Assembly: GCA_001931905.2 (NCBI GenBank)
Contig: MSJI02000784.1
Coordinates: forward strand, 1-58,115
Source: Cladosporium sp. IMV 00045
Lineage: Eukaryota; Ascomycota; Dothideomycetes; Cladosporiales; Cladosporiaceae
Direction of reading: 5' to 3'
DNA length: 58,115 nucleotides
In this document: positions 42,953 through 52,438 of the stretch, in pieces
Layout: each line of letters opens with the position of its first letter
Numbering within the stretch: the stretch's first letter is position 1
Notes under the pieces: model-generated
What the model was told of the DNA's origin: nothing
Database searches by the model: none
Seen by the model: the letters and a program-made list of their open reading frames with translations, nothing else
Position numbers and translations under genes: made by a program

Positions 42953-44683
42953 ATGGAGCCCGATAATCCTAATAACAACGTGCGCCCGCGACGCACTCTG
43001 TCTGCCAAACGAGCATCCATTATACGGCCACTGGAAACCAGACCACTGCCTTCCCTACCGACAGATCACATTGCCTCACCGCCGAGTCCCTCTGCCAGTC
43101 AACATTCCGCTGGCTCGACCGGCCGCACCAGTTTCCAAAGTCATGGCAGGACCATGTCAATCGCGTCTCTCAATAGCAATTCTACTCCTGGGAGACCGAA
43201 TCGCTTCTCAATGCAATTTCCCATTCAGCCTGCAACACGTGAGCAGTCTCCAAACAGACCTTCCTCTTCGCCTAATAAAGACGCGCCGCCGCCTCCCGTG
43301 TCTGGACCATCGGATTCCGGCTTCTTGACTGCCATTGCCGCGCAGGAACGCAGAGTGCTCGAGTTGAAAGAGGAATTACATCGTGCAGAGGCAGAGCTGG
43401 TGAAACTGAAGAAGAGCTGGGCCAACCATGAGGCATACAAGAAGAAGAACGAAGTGCGCATGATGGCTAAGCTAGAGCCCGTGAGCTCTACACCGGCCAC
43501 ACCAGCAGCAGCTCAGGACGACGAAGATGGGTCGAGTGCGTGGATGCAGCAGGAGATGGAGCGCAGGAAAGCTTTGCTGAACGGCACGCGGACTTCTAGT
43601 AGGACCGTGTTCTCTGGCTCAAGGCACGCGCGCACACTCTCGCTGCTTTCGCCTACACGTACGTCAGAGGCAGCGTTGCCTCTGATTCAACATCCACCAC
43701 GGCTTGATAGTCTTCCTCCACCCGCGAAGGAAAGCACGGAAAGCGAGAGGCCGCCTGTACAACAGCGCCCTTCCCTATCGTCGAGGACCACATCGGCTTC
43801 GGCAACTCCAGACATCAGTAATGAAGTCGACAAGAGTGCAGACATTGAAATAGATCTCGCACAGGCGAATGTTGATCGCGAAGTGCTTATCAAGCAAGGA
43901 AAGAAGATGGCGACGGATTTCAAAGACGGACTGTGGACATTCTGGGAAGATCTCAGGCAGGCTACTGTGGGCGACGAAGCCACTCAGGTCATGCCACCGA
44001 ATGCGAGGAGGCAGAGTTCGATTCAGACCTTGAGATCGAATTATCGGGATGGTAGCCAGGCATCTCGGGCATCGTCGGCGAGCAAGACATCAACAGAGAC
44101 GAGGAAACCTACAAGATCGCCGGTGCCCCGAAAACCATCGCCTGCACATGTCCCAGAAGAGCCACCGTTGATTGATACGACTGGGGCGTTTTGGTCGGAA
44201 GCAGGTCTCACTGTCCCCGAAATTACGCCAGCGCCGGTCAAAAAGGCGTCGAAACACAGCAAGACGCCCTCAGTGGCACCATCCATCGATTCCAGCATGG
44301 ACGCATGGGATACATGGGACGACCCCAGTCCCAACGATTCCCAGTCCAACAGCAGCGCAACTTCGGAATCCGTAACGCAACCCTCAACAAACGCAACAAC
44401 TCCCCGCCACTCCGCGGGCATCTCTCGAGACGAGACCGAACATCAACACCACGGGAGAGGCGAACACGCCGAGGGAAAGGACAAGGAGCCCCTTCCCTGG
44501 CCGGCGCTTAACAAGCTTAGACCGACGTCTCTGCGCCGGACTGCCAGCCATTTGATGAGCGAGTGGGAGAAGAGCATGACGCCCGAGCCAGGCCAGGAGT
44601 TCAGAGGCGAGGAAAGCGAGTTTGTGCCGCTGCAGCGTGCCGAACAGGCTGAGCAGGTCGAGAGACTTGAGAAGCGAGACTGA
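42953..44683 (+). CDS. DUF4048-domain protein
   Basis: Single exon, 576 aa from ATG 42953 (MEPDNPNNNVRPRRTLSAKR); an upstream TTG in frame is unlikely to be used. The N-terminal ~120 residues are Ser/Pro/Arg-rich and probably disordered. A coiled-coil follows at roughly 125-170 (FLTAIAAQERRVLELKEELH, then AEAELVKLKKSWANHEAYKK), the signature of fungal DUF4048 proteins. A second conserved patch is IKQGKKMATDFKDGLWTFWE (about 320-345). The tail is Ser/Thr/Pro-rich with a conserved NKLRPTSLRRTASHLMSEWE. Function of the family is unknown; the layout suggests a phosphorylated scaffold or trafficking adaptor, but that is speculative. Confidence 0.75.
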   Translation: MEPDNPNNNVRPRRTLSAKRASIIRPLETRPLPSLPTDHIASPPSPSASQHSAGSTGRTSFQSHGRTMSIASLNSNSTPGRPNRFSMQFPIQPATREQSPNRPSSSPNKDAPPPPVSGPSDSGFLTAIAAQERRVLELKEELHRAEAELVKLKKSWANHEAYKKKNEVRMMAKLEPVSSTPATPAAAQDDEDGSSAWMQQEMERRKALLNGTRTSSRTVFSGSRHARTLSLLSPTRTSEAALPLIQHPPRLDSLPPPAKESTESERPPVQQRPSLSSRTTSASATPDISNEVDKSADIEIDLAQANVDREVLIKQGKKMATDFKDGLWTFWEDLRQATVGDEATQVMPPNARRQSSIQTLRSNYRDGSQASRASSASKTSTETRKPTRSPVPRKPSPAHVPEEPPLIDTTGAFWSEAGLTVPEITPAPVKKASKHSKTPSVAPSIDSSMDAWDTWDDPSPNDSQSNSSATSESVTQPSTNATTPRHSAGISRDETEHQHHGRGEHAEGKDKEPLPWPALNKLRPTSLRRTASHLMSEWEKSMTPEPGQEFRGEESEFVPLQRAEQAEQVERLEKRD

Positions 44684-44908
44684 GATTGTGGGATTGAAAT
44701 TGTTGTCACAAGGGCCGGACGAGAAAGTGATCGCTGTAAAGACTGTTATGCCTGGGAATGAATAATCAAGAACTCCTTATGAACCTCTACTAAGTATCAT
44801 CGCTCGCGATGAAGACGCAGGCCAATTTCAAAGCGTCGTCATCAAATCGTCTCATTATCATTGAACGCTACAATCACCAGCTCGCCCCTTGCAGACAAGA
44901 CCAAAAAC

Positions 44909-46500
44909 TCAAGTCTCCCGCACCTTGTACTTGAGAAACACCCTCTCCGTGGGCTTATGCGCATTGTGCGAATTACAATCGATCGGCGGCGGCTCCGTCG
45001 GTTCCCCTTGCGCATCCACCAGCTCCATCTCCGCAAAGCGCGCCACCCAGAACGCCGTGATGATATTGTTCTCGAGCTTCGCAAACCGCATGCCCAAGCA
45101 CGGATGCCTGCCCACACCCCACCCGATCCACGCGTAAGGTTTCCTCTTGTCCTCGGCGCGATCGGGCAAGTAACGCGCCGGATCCCACGTCGTGGCGTCC
45201 CTGTAGACCGCCGAGTCGCGGTGGATTTCGGCAAACGCCACCGCGGCGTACGCTTTCTCCGGCACGGTTTCGGTGCCGGCTTTGTTCAGGGCGATGGGCG
45301 CGTCGGAGGTGTTCTGGCGGAAGAAGGTGCCGCAGCTGATCAGGCGGATGTTCTCTTTGAGGCAGAGGTCGATGGTGGGGAATTCGGTTTCCCACGCTTC
45401 GATGGGGACGCGCATCAGGCGGTCGATGAGGGGAAGGGAGGTGTCGGAGCAGTGGCGGTTGGCGACGGTGTTGACTTCTTCGCGCACGAGGTTGTGCCAG
45501 TAAGGGGTTTTGCTGAGGTAGATGAGGATCCAAGCGGCGTTGATGCCGGAGTTGAGTTGGCCTGCGAAGAGGGCGCCGACGACGAACTGGGGTAGAATGT
45601 TAGAATGGTTGGCAGCTGGCATGATGAGATGCGTTTTCTTACGGTGATGACTTTGGTGATATCGTCTCCCTGATCGATCAGGAATTGCAATGCATCGTCT
45701 TCCCTCCTACCAGTCTTCGCACGCGCGTCAATGATGTTCTTGAAGATCATGTATAGCTTCGCGCCAGCGTAGAATCGTCGAAACCGGGCAGGTACCGGCA
45801 TCCAAGTATACATGATGCTGAATGGCGTCGCTGTTTCTTCGATGGCCTCGAACAGCTGCAAGACCCTCTCTCGCATGGTTTCATCAGCTGCGATCTCATG
45901 ACAAGCCACAGTCCGCATGGTGAGCTGGAACACGAGGCGGTAGACACTGTCGAAGGGATCTGTCATTTTCTCCTTTTGTGCAGCGAGATTGTCGACCATG
46001 GTCCGAGTATCTTTCAGCAGCTGCGGTAGTCCTTTTGCTAGTATAGGTCCCTTGAGAAGCGCAATCAAGCGTTTTGCAAAGTGGCCAGCAAAGCCCTGCT
46101 GCAAGCTCTCGTCTTCAGCCAATGGGTTGCTCCTCTCACTGATCTGTGGACTACCGCCGAGAAGAGCACCATATCCTTCAGCGAGACCCATGTGCTTGTG
46201 CTCGTAGAAGACGCGCTTGGCTTCATCGCCTGATATCCCGATCACTGGTTTGTCGCCCGCGTAGAAGGAAAAGTTGCCCGTGGACGAGTGAGCCATCTGT
46301 CGCTGGAAGAAGTCATACCGCTGGGTGAAGAATTGCATGCTGCCGATGATCGGCCATTTTTCCGTGACGAACGGCGGGACATTCTTTGGCAATACAGGCC
46401 GTGAGAAAGCGTAGAAGAAGGCGGCAGTGAGGGTTGCGAAGGAGACTAGGATGATGCCAACAGCAGGGCTAATGAGCCCAGAAAGCAGTCCGACCTCCAT
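44909..46500 (-). CDS. Cytochrome P450, CYP51-clan-like, uncharacterised
   Basis: Two exons, 46500-45643 and 45586-44909, with a 56-nt phase-0 intron (GTAAGA...CCCCAG); 511 aa. An N-terminal membrane anchor (GIILVSFATLTAAFFYAF) precedes a Pro-rich hinge (RPVLPKNVPPFV). The K-helix ENIR (Glu364, Arg367), the aromatic/PERF-like segment WDPARYLPDR and the haem loop WGVGRHPCLG with Cys449 are all present. The I-helix AGQLNSGINAAW resembles the AGQHTSS of sterol 14-demethylase, but has Leu-Asn where that family has His-Thr. No biosynthetic neighbours are visible. The protein is ER-bound and presumably oxidises a lipid or secondary metabolite; the substrate cannot be inferred. It is not CYP51 itself. 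Confidence 0.88.
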
Positions 46501-47565
46501 GCTCTGGAGTTAGCCTGAGCAAGAATTGAGAATTACCTACCGAAATGTAAATCAATTAAGGTAGTGAAGCAGGCCATGGTGGTACTTATACAGATAGATG
46601 GATGATCAGTGGCGAGACTGCCCAAGGCATGCCCAGATGCTAGGTAGGCGCTGTCAACATCCACAAAGTCTAACCGAGCAGGTGCGGAGATGGACGTGTG
46701 CCTTCGCTTCTATACAGAAACCCCTACGGAGAAGGCTGCGCGAAACGGCACGTCTATTAACGAGGCGCTCGGAAAGAAGCTCTTCCGGCGAGGCTGCTAC
46801 GCGCCACGTGGGATTCAATATCATTGTGTAGGGTACGGCAGAACGGTGCTCGGTTGCGAGAGCAGTTCAAACAGCGGCCAATGGCGAGGCGAAGGACGGA
46901 TCAATGTTAACCTTAAGTCGGAAGGTTGGTTGTACAACGCAATCTGGGGCTTTTGAACAATTGTGTCAGATCTGCAGCTTCAATGCTAACCGATACTTGG
47001 TATATCTCCATCCTGTAGCCAGAACCTAAAGCAACGCGGGATCGAAGAGCTTTGAGGTGGGAGGGGAAAGTGGGTGGACGGTAGCGAGCAACGGATAGAT
47101 CCGTTATTCATATCGACAGCCCACTACCGCGTCCAAATATAGGGCACACTAGTACGTACTTTTGTCACTGTATCGAGGTCAAGGGTCGAGTTTCCAGAAT
47201 GTTGTAGTATGATTCGAAGAGATCTTTGCAGGACGCTTTCCTTGGGCGGTTGACCTCTCTTCTGTCTGTTCAATGTGAAGTTATATTTATTTCCCCCTTC
47301 CGTGGAGTTTTCAGTGAAGTGAAGTTGCTAGAGCGGAATCAACCCCGCAAGCGCCCGAGCAGGAAGTTGCGGTAACCGAAGTGCTAGTGCGTCTTGCCTC
47401 CGCCGTTTGTTGACCTTCGCTTCGCGTCCTGTCCTCACGTGCTGTGAGATTTCATATCCCGTGTAAGAAGCCACATCACATGCAGCAATGAGATCATAAT
47501 CAAACAACATTCGCTGATACTGTCTCGTGCAGAGGACTACGTCTTCAGCACAAACCAAAAAGCAA
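46501..47565. other. Divergent intergenic between P450 and APC8
   Basis: About 1.1 kb with promoters on both sides. An 88-codon frame at 46690-46956 is not convincing. No RNA gene or repeat was recognised. Confidence 0.45.
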
Positions 47566-49571
47566 ATGGCGCTCTCACCCGAACAACAGTTGGAGCTCCA
47601 GACCCAACTTCAGAGAGCAGTAGTTGAATGCAACGAACGATGCCTATACTTCGCCGCGAAATGGTATGCTGTAACGAATGTATTTCCATTTTGATGCAGC
47701 GATATGCTCACCTATTCAGGTCAGCAGAACTTCTCAATTCATTCGCCATCCCGTACTCGCCAGTTGAGGACGATGCGGACGACACAGATGTTGACGAAGA
47801 CTTGGACGAAAATGTGGCGCCGCTAAACGTCAATGTTGATCGAAAGGAAGCCAGACTCGAAGCAAAAGAGCTTCCTCGATATCTGCTCGCCAAGTCTTTC
47901 TTCGACTGTCGCGAGTTCGACCGCTGTGCAGAGGTTTTTCTTCCACAACAGATCCCGCATACGACGCCGGCACCTGATACGGCATCGCCTTCAAAACTAT
48001 CCCTGACGCCCAAAGGAAAGTCACGAATTTCACTGGAACCACCTCGATCCTCCAGGCCTGCTTCAACTACAGTACCAAAGAACCTCAGTCAAAAGTCATT
48101 GTTCCTTGCGCTCTACGCACGCTATCTGTCAGGAGAGAAACGCAAGCTGGAAGATTCAGAAACGATTCTTGGGCCAGCCGACGGACCCGTGACAGCCAAC
48201 AAAGAGCTTCCCGGAATTTCTGCCATTATGGAAGCTTACTTCAATTCTCGGGGTGGGCTAGAAGAAAGAGGAAACTCTCAAGGATGGCTGGATTACCTCT
48301 ATGGAATTGTCCTCATGAAGTCAAAATCAGAAGGCCTTGCCAAGCAATGGCTATTGCGCAGCGTCGACGTCAACCCGTACAACTGGGCTGCATGGCAGGA
48401 ACTCGCGTCCTCCATCGGCTCTGTGGAAGAGCTACAGCAGATGAGTGAGCACTTACCTCGAAACATCATGACCTTCATGTTTCATATCTACTGTAGTCAG
48501 GAGCTGTACCAGGCTACACCAGAGGTCTACAATACGCTCACTGAGATCCAGAAGATCTTTCCTAGATCGGCTTTCTTGCAACAACAGAAGGCACTGCTAT
48601 ACTATCACTCCCGTGACCACGAGCAGGCCATGCAACTATTTGACGGCCTAATCAGTGACCACCCGCATCGTCTAGACGGCCTTGAAATTTACAGTAATTT
48701 ACTGTATGTCCTCCCAAATCGCCCTAAGCTAGCAACACTCGCCGCATCCGCCAGCGACACCGACAAATTCCGCCCCGAAACCAACTGCATCCTCGGCAAT
48801 TACTACTCCCTCATATCAGAACACGAAAAAGCCGTCCTCCACTTCCGCCGCGCTCTAGCTCTCGACCGGGCTTTCCAAGCGGCCTGGACGTTGATGGGCC
48901 ACGAATACATAGAGCTTAAAAACACCCAAGCAGCCATCGAAAGCTACCGTCGCGCCGTCGATGCCAACCGCAAAGATTACCGCGCGTGGTACGGCCTGGG
49001 TCAAGGCTACGAAATGCTCGAGTGTTACAGCTACTCGCTCTTCTATTACCAGCGCGCCGCCGCACTGTGTCCCGGCGATCCGAAGATGTGGGCCGCCGTG
49101 GCCAACGCCTATGCCAAGTGCGACAAGCTCGCCAATGCCGTGCAGGCTTACAAGCGCGCCCTTGTTGTCGGCAGTCAGGTTGACAGCTCTTCTGTCGCAG
49201 GCAGTTTCGGCTCGGCGAAGTCTACGGACCCGCTCGCGCAGGCCGTCGGTGGTGCATTGGATCCACAGATCTTGTACGACATTGCTTTGCTGTATGAACG
49301 TGATGGCGCGTGGGAGGAGGCGGCAGCGTACATGGAGCTCACTCTGGCGCAGGAGGAGGGTCCGGAGGAAGGAGATGTGGGCTTGGGTGTGATGCAAATC
49401 ACGAGCCGGGCAAGGCTGTGGTTAGCGAGGTGGTGCCATCGTAACGGCGAGCTTACGAGGGCGATGGAGTTGGCCAACGAGCTTTGTCAGGATGGCGTTG
49501 AGGTCGAGGAGGCAAAGGGTCTGGTGAGAGACATCAGGAGTCAAATGGCGTTTGCGGAAGAGCGCTTGTAG
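47566..49571 (+). CDS. cdc23: Anaphase-promoting complex subunit 8 (Cdc23)
   Basis: Two exons, 47566-47663 and 47720-49571, with a 56-nt intron (GTATGC...TATTCAG); the junction reads FAAKWSAELLNSFA; 649 aa. The N-terminal APC8 domain includes ELPRYLLAKSFFDCREFDRC and LFLALYARYLSGEKRK. An array of TPRs follows (for example LGNYYSLISEHEKAVLHFRR, WTLMGHEYIELKNTQAAIES, WYGLGQGYEMLECYSYSLFY, WAAVANAYAKCDKLANAVQA), ending in further TPR-like helices to about 640. Acidic low-complexity runs sit near 40-60. APC8 is a TPR scaffold of the E3 ubiquitin ligase driving anaphase and mitotic exit. Length is similar to yeast Cdc23. Confidence 0.93.
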
Positions 49572-49698
49572 ACAGACATAGCACAGGGCTGAAAGCATCG
49601 TGTGTGGAATGCATGTGCAAGGTACTGCATGATGAAGGCAAATGTTGACATGCCTCAGCATCATTAAATCATATATGTACTCTAAGCATGAACGAAAG

Positions 49699-50798
49699 TT
49701 AAGCAACCTCAACACTTCCTTTCGGCACACCCTTCGTACTGCGCAATCGGCGCGAGAAGAACTGCATGATAGGCATCATCTCGTCGCGGTTGCTGGGCAT
49801 GCTGTCGCCAGCTTTGCGGTAACGCTTGACTTCCACAAACTCGAACAGCCGCTTGAGCTTGTCCTCCGAAGTGGAAGTCACAGCAGAGCGATCGGCACCC
49901 GCGCAGACAAGGACCGGAGTCTTGCACTTTGACACCAGGCCAGCGGGCGCTTCACTGGGCAGCCCGCCTCCGATGCTGATGATACCACCAAGTTCTCCGC
50001 TCGGAGCATCTGTGGCTGAAGAGGCAATGGCAACTGAGTTCCCAATTGATTAGCGTGATTTCTTGAATAGCAATAGATTGCAACGTACCGGCAGTACTCA
50101 ACGCCACCATGCCACCTTGGCCTAAACCAAGGAAGACAATCTCTCGCGGCTGAAAGCCGCACTTTTCCATGAGAACTTCCTTGGTCAGGATCCTGAGAAG
50201 CTCTGTACTCTCCTTCAGACCGGAGTCAGCATCGAGCCCGCCAGTGGTCGAGTCAAAGATGATGTCGTCGCCCCAATGAGCACCCTCCAGGTCAAGGAGA
50301 GCCTTAGGGCCACGGATCGCAAGACCTGCAGTCTCAGGCAAGTTCATCTGCCTGCTGAGGGTGGCGAAGGACTCCTGTCCATCTCCAAGGCCGTGCAACA
50401 GAACGAGGATGTTGGTAGGGGGGTCATCCTTGGGGGCTGCATACTCGTGGTCAGTCTTCGGGAACCTTCATGGTCAATCGAATGGCTGTGAGACATGAAG
50501 CGCTAATGAGGGTCAACCCATGGACTCGTAGGGCTCACATCTAGATCTGAGACCGTGAATCGAATGGTCACTGGGCATGAAGCACTAGTGAGGGTCGACC
50601 CGTAGACCCATAAGGCTCACGTCTAGATCTGAGGTTGCGAGTCTCGTCCTAGGGCTTCTCGGCTACCCCACGCCGGATTGGTGCTATCCCGGCATTGCCA
50701 TGTTGTCGATGATGATGTGGCTTGACGTACTTACGTGGCACGATTTCGACTTTCACCGTGTTGGGGAAGTCTTGAGTGGTGGGAAGGCGGCCAGGCAT
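49699..50798 (-). CDS. Phospholipase/carboxylesterase-fold protein lacking the catalytic Ser and His
   Basis: Three exons, 50798-50735, 50436-50089 and 50033-49699, with introns of 298 and 55 nt (GTAAGT...ATGCAG and GTACGT...CTCAG); 248 aa. The fold matches acyl-protein thioesterase/carboxylesterase hydrolases: oxyanion segment NILVLLHGLGDG (30-41), GPKALLDLEGAHWGDD, nucleophile elbow FLGLGQGGMVALS, late strand VLVCAGADRSAV. The family elbow is GFSQGG; here Gly127 replaces the Ser. The C-terminal GMGHS-like loop reads KAGDSMPS, so Asp214 stands where the His belongs; only the Asp (185) is kept. The reading was checked on the bases. I infer a non-catalytic pseudo-hydrolase, maybe acyl-chain or protein binding. 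The first intron carries a duplicated 82-bp segment. Confidence 0.8.
50476..50639. repeat. Degenerate tandem duplication, 2 x 82 bp, inside an intron
   Basis: Copies 50476-50557 and 50558-50639 start AATCGAATGG and share GATCTGAG-type ends (CTAGATCTGAG). I count about 20 differences by eye, nearly all transitions (A/G or C/T), with one transversion. The whole repeat lies in the first intron of the hydrolase-like gene and accounts for over half of its 298 nt. Confidence 0.8.
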
Positions 50799-51412
50799 GG
50801 TGTAGGAGCTATGATTGTTGTCACGGGGCTGATGGCTAGCGTTTTCTAGTGAAGTTTGTAGGAGTGGATATGTTTGCTGAAGAGCGCGGTTATTCGGCTC
50901 TTAGCAAGAAGCGGTCAATGCCAAGCTGCAGCTGAAGCTTGTCATTATTGCTTGGTATGCTTGGTCAAAGAGAGTTCTCCAATGGCGATTGTTGAATGCC
51001 ATGATCTCATGAAGACGGCATTCTTCATGTTAAGGCTGAAAACCAAATGCTTCATACATGTCTGTCTTCACAAGAATAGCGTGACAGCTCCTCGTCTCTC
51101 CCTGGCACCAGCTACTACGCATTCCACTCACTCCACTACATTCATTGGATACGAGCGGTCTGTTCGGCATCACATGCCGTGCCGGGACAGCTGTAACTTG
51201 CTTATGGGCCTGCATGGTCAGGCGAGCCACCAAAGGGATGACGCAAGCTTAGGTATGTATCAGGCAATGCAATTGAGTCGTGCATGTGGTCATAAAAATG
51301 CCCTCCTAGCATTGAGTTCTTCATCTTCCTATTCCTCACGACACACCCAATCGTACCAGCCAATTCAATTCATTTGACCACCTCAAGCAAAACAACTTAG
51401 ACAACAGCAATC
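50799..51412. other. Divergent promoter interval of the hydrolase-like and CipC-like genes
   Basis: About 610 bp between divergent ATGs. A 167-codon open frame (50874-51377) has no protein-like features and ends just before the CipC start. No other feature seen. Confidence 0.45.
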
Positions 51413-52118
51413 ATGTTCGGATTCGGTAAGTGACAGCATCGTGGCACCCATTTGAGCCATTTTCGTGAGCAGAGGCTGATACATGGAGACAGGCGAAGCT
51501 CAAGAACACTACAACCAGACCTACCAGCAGGAGGACAACAAGGCTGAGCTCAGCCATGAAGTCCTCGCCGGTGGTGCCTCTTTCATGGCAATGAAGATGT
51601 TCGAGGACAAGCAGCGCAAGGAAGGTACGTGCTGAAGATGCTTACACAACACACATCCATTTGATCGTACTGTACTGACGCAATCAACAGGCCAGGCCGT
51701 TTCTCACGGCTTCGCTAAGGAGCTCCTCGCCGGCTTTGCTGGTGCTGAAGTCGACCGCCTTGCCGAGACCAAGGGCGCCGACTACATTGACCGCGAGAAG
51801 GCGAAGCACGAGGCCAAGAAGCGTGCCGAGCACCTCTACGATGAGCACTACGGCAACAACTACGATCAGTATGACCCAAACCAGCATGAGGCGCCAGGCC
51901 ATCTGCAGGACACCTTTGGTCGGGAGAACTTTGGCCGCGGTGGTGGCGACAGCTACGGCGGGGGTCGTGACAACTATGGTGGAGGTCGTGACAACTATGG
52001 TGGAGGCCGCGAGCAATATGGCGGGGGCCGTAATCAATATGAGGGAGGCCGTGAGCAGTACGGAGGAGGCCGTGACAACTACGGCGGCCGCGACAACTAT
52101 GGCGGAGACAGATACTAG
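51413..52118 (+). CDS. CipC-like protein (DUF3759)
   Basis: Three exons, 51413-51425 (13 nt: MFGF plus one base), 51493-51624 and 51691-52118, with introns of 67 and 66 nt (GTAAGT, GTACGT donors); 190 aa. The first ~100 residues form the DUF3759/CipC domain: EAQEHYNQTYQQEDNKAELS, HEVLAGGASFMAMKMFEDKQ, SHGFAKELLAGFAGAEVDRL and AKHEAKKRAEHLYDEHYG. The C-terminal third is a run of GGGRDNY-type heptads. CipC was first named as a concanamycin-induced protein in Aspergillus and is stress- or infection-linked in several fungi. It has no signal peptide and is probably cytosolic; molecular role unknown. Confidence 0.9.
51954..52110 (+). repeat. Coding 21-bp repeat array (Gly-Gly-Gly-Arg-x-x-Tyr heptads)
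   Basis: About seven units encode YGGGRDN/YGGGREQ/YEGGREQ. Near-identical at DNA level (e.g. GGTGGAGGTCGTGACAACTA), in frame, at the C terminus of the CipC-like protein. Length variation between strains is to be expected. Confidence 0.85.
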
Positions 52119-52438
52119 GTTGAAAAACATACTTCTCTGCTAGAGTCCAGGCGATCGGCTGGATCAGCGAACCGATGAATTTGGTGTTACTCTTGTGTTT
52201 AACGCCAGCTTTGATAGCTAGGCGACGAAAATAACGGCAAAAATAAAATGTTGCTTTCCTCACTTTAAATCGAATCCCACCAAGTGTGTATAGCGGCACC
52301 GCAGGTATTGAGCTTTAAACAGCCAGCTGATCGGTCGAGTGTCGGAACACTTGGAAAGCTGTCATGCCGATGTCGGAAAGACCTATTGTGTCATTAATCG
52401 TTATGCGTGAGCTCTATCTGTATTACACCAGTTCCAGT
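52119..52438. other. Convergent intergenic
   Basis: About 320 bp between converging genes, presumably both 3' UTRs. An AAAATAAAATG stretch near 52240 could serve as an A-rich poly(A) element. Confidence 0.4.

Noticed and set aside
44861..45595. 244-codon plus-strand frame
   Set aside because: Antisense to the haem-binding half of the P450.
46690..46956. 88-codon plus-strand frame between P450 and APC8
   Set aside because: No ATG context, domain or intron structure supports it; likely chance.
50874..51377. 167-codon plus-strand frame
   Set aside because: Low-quality composition, no domain, and it sits in the divergent promoter region ahead of the CipC start.
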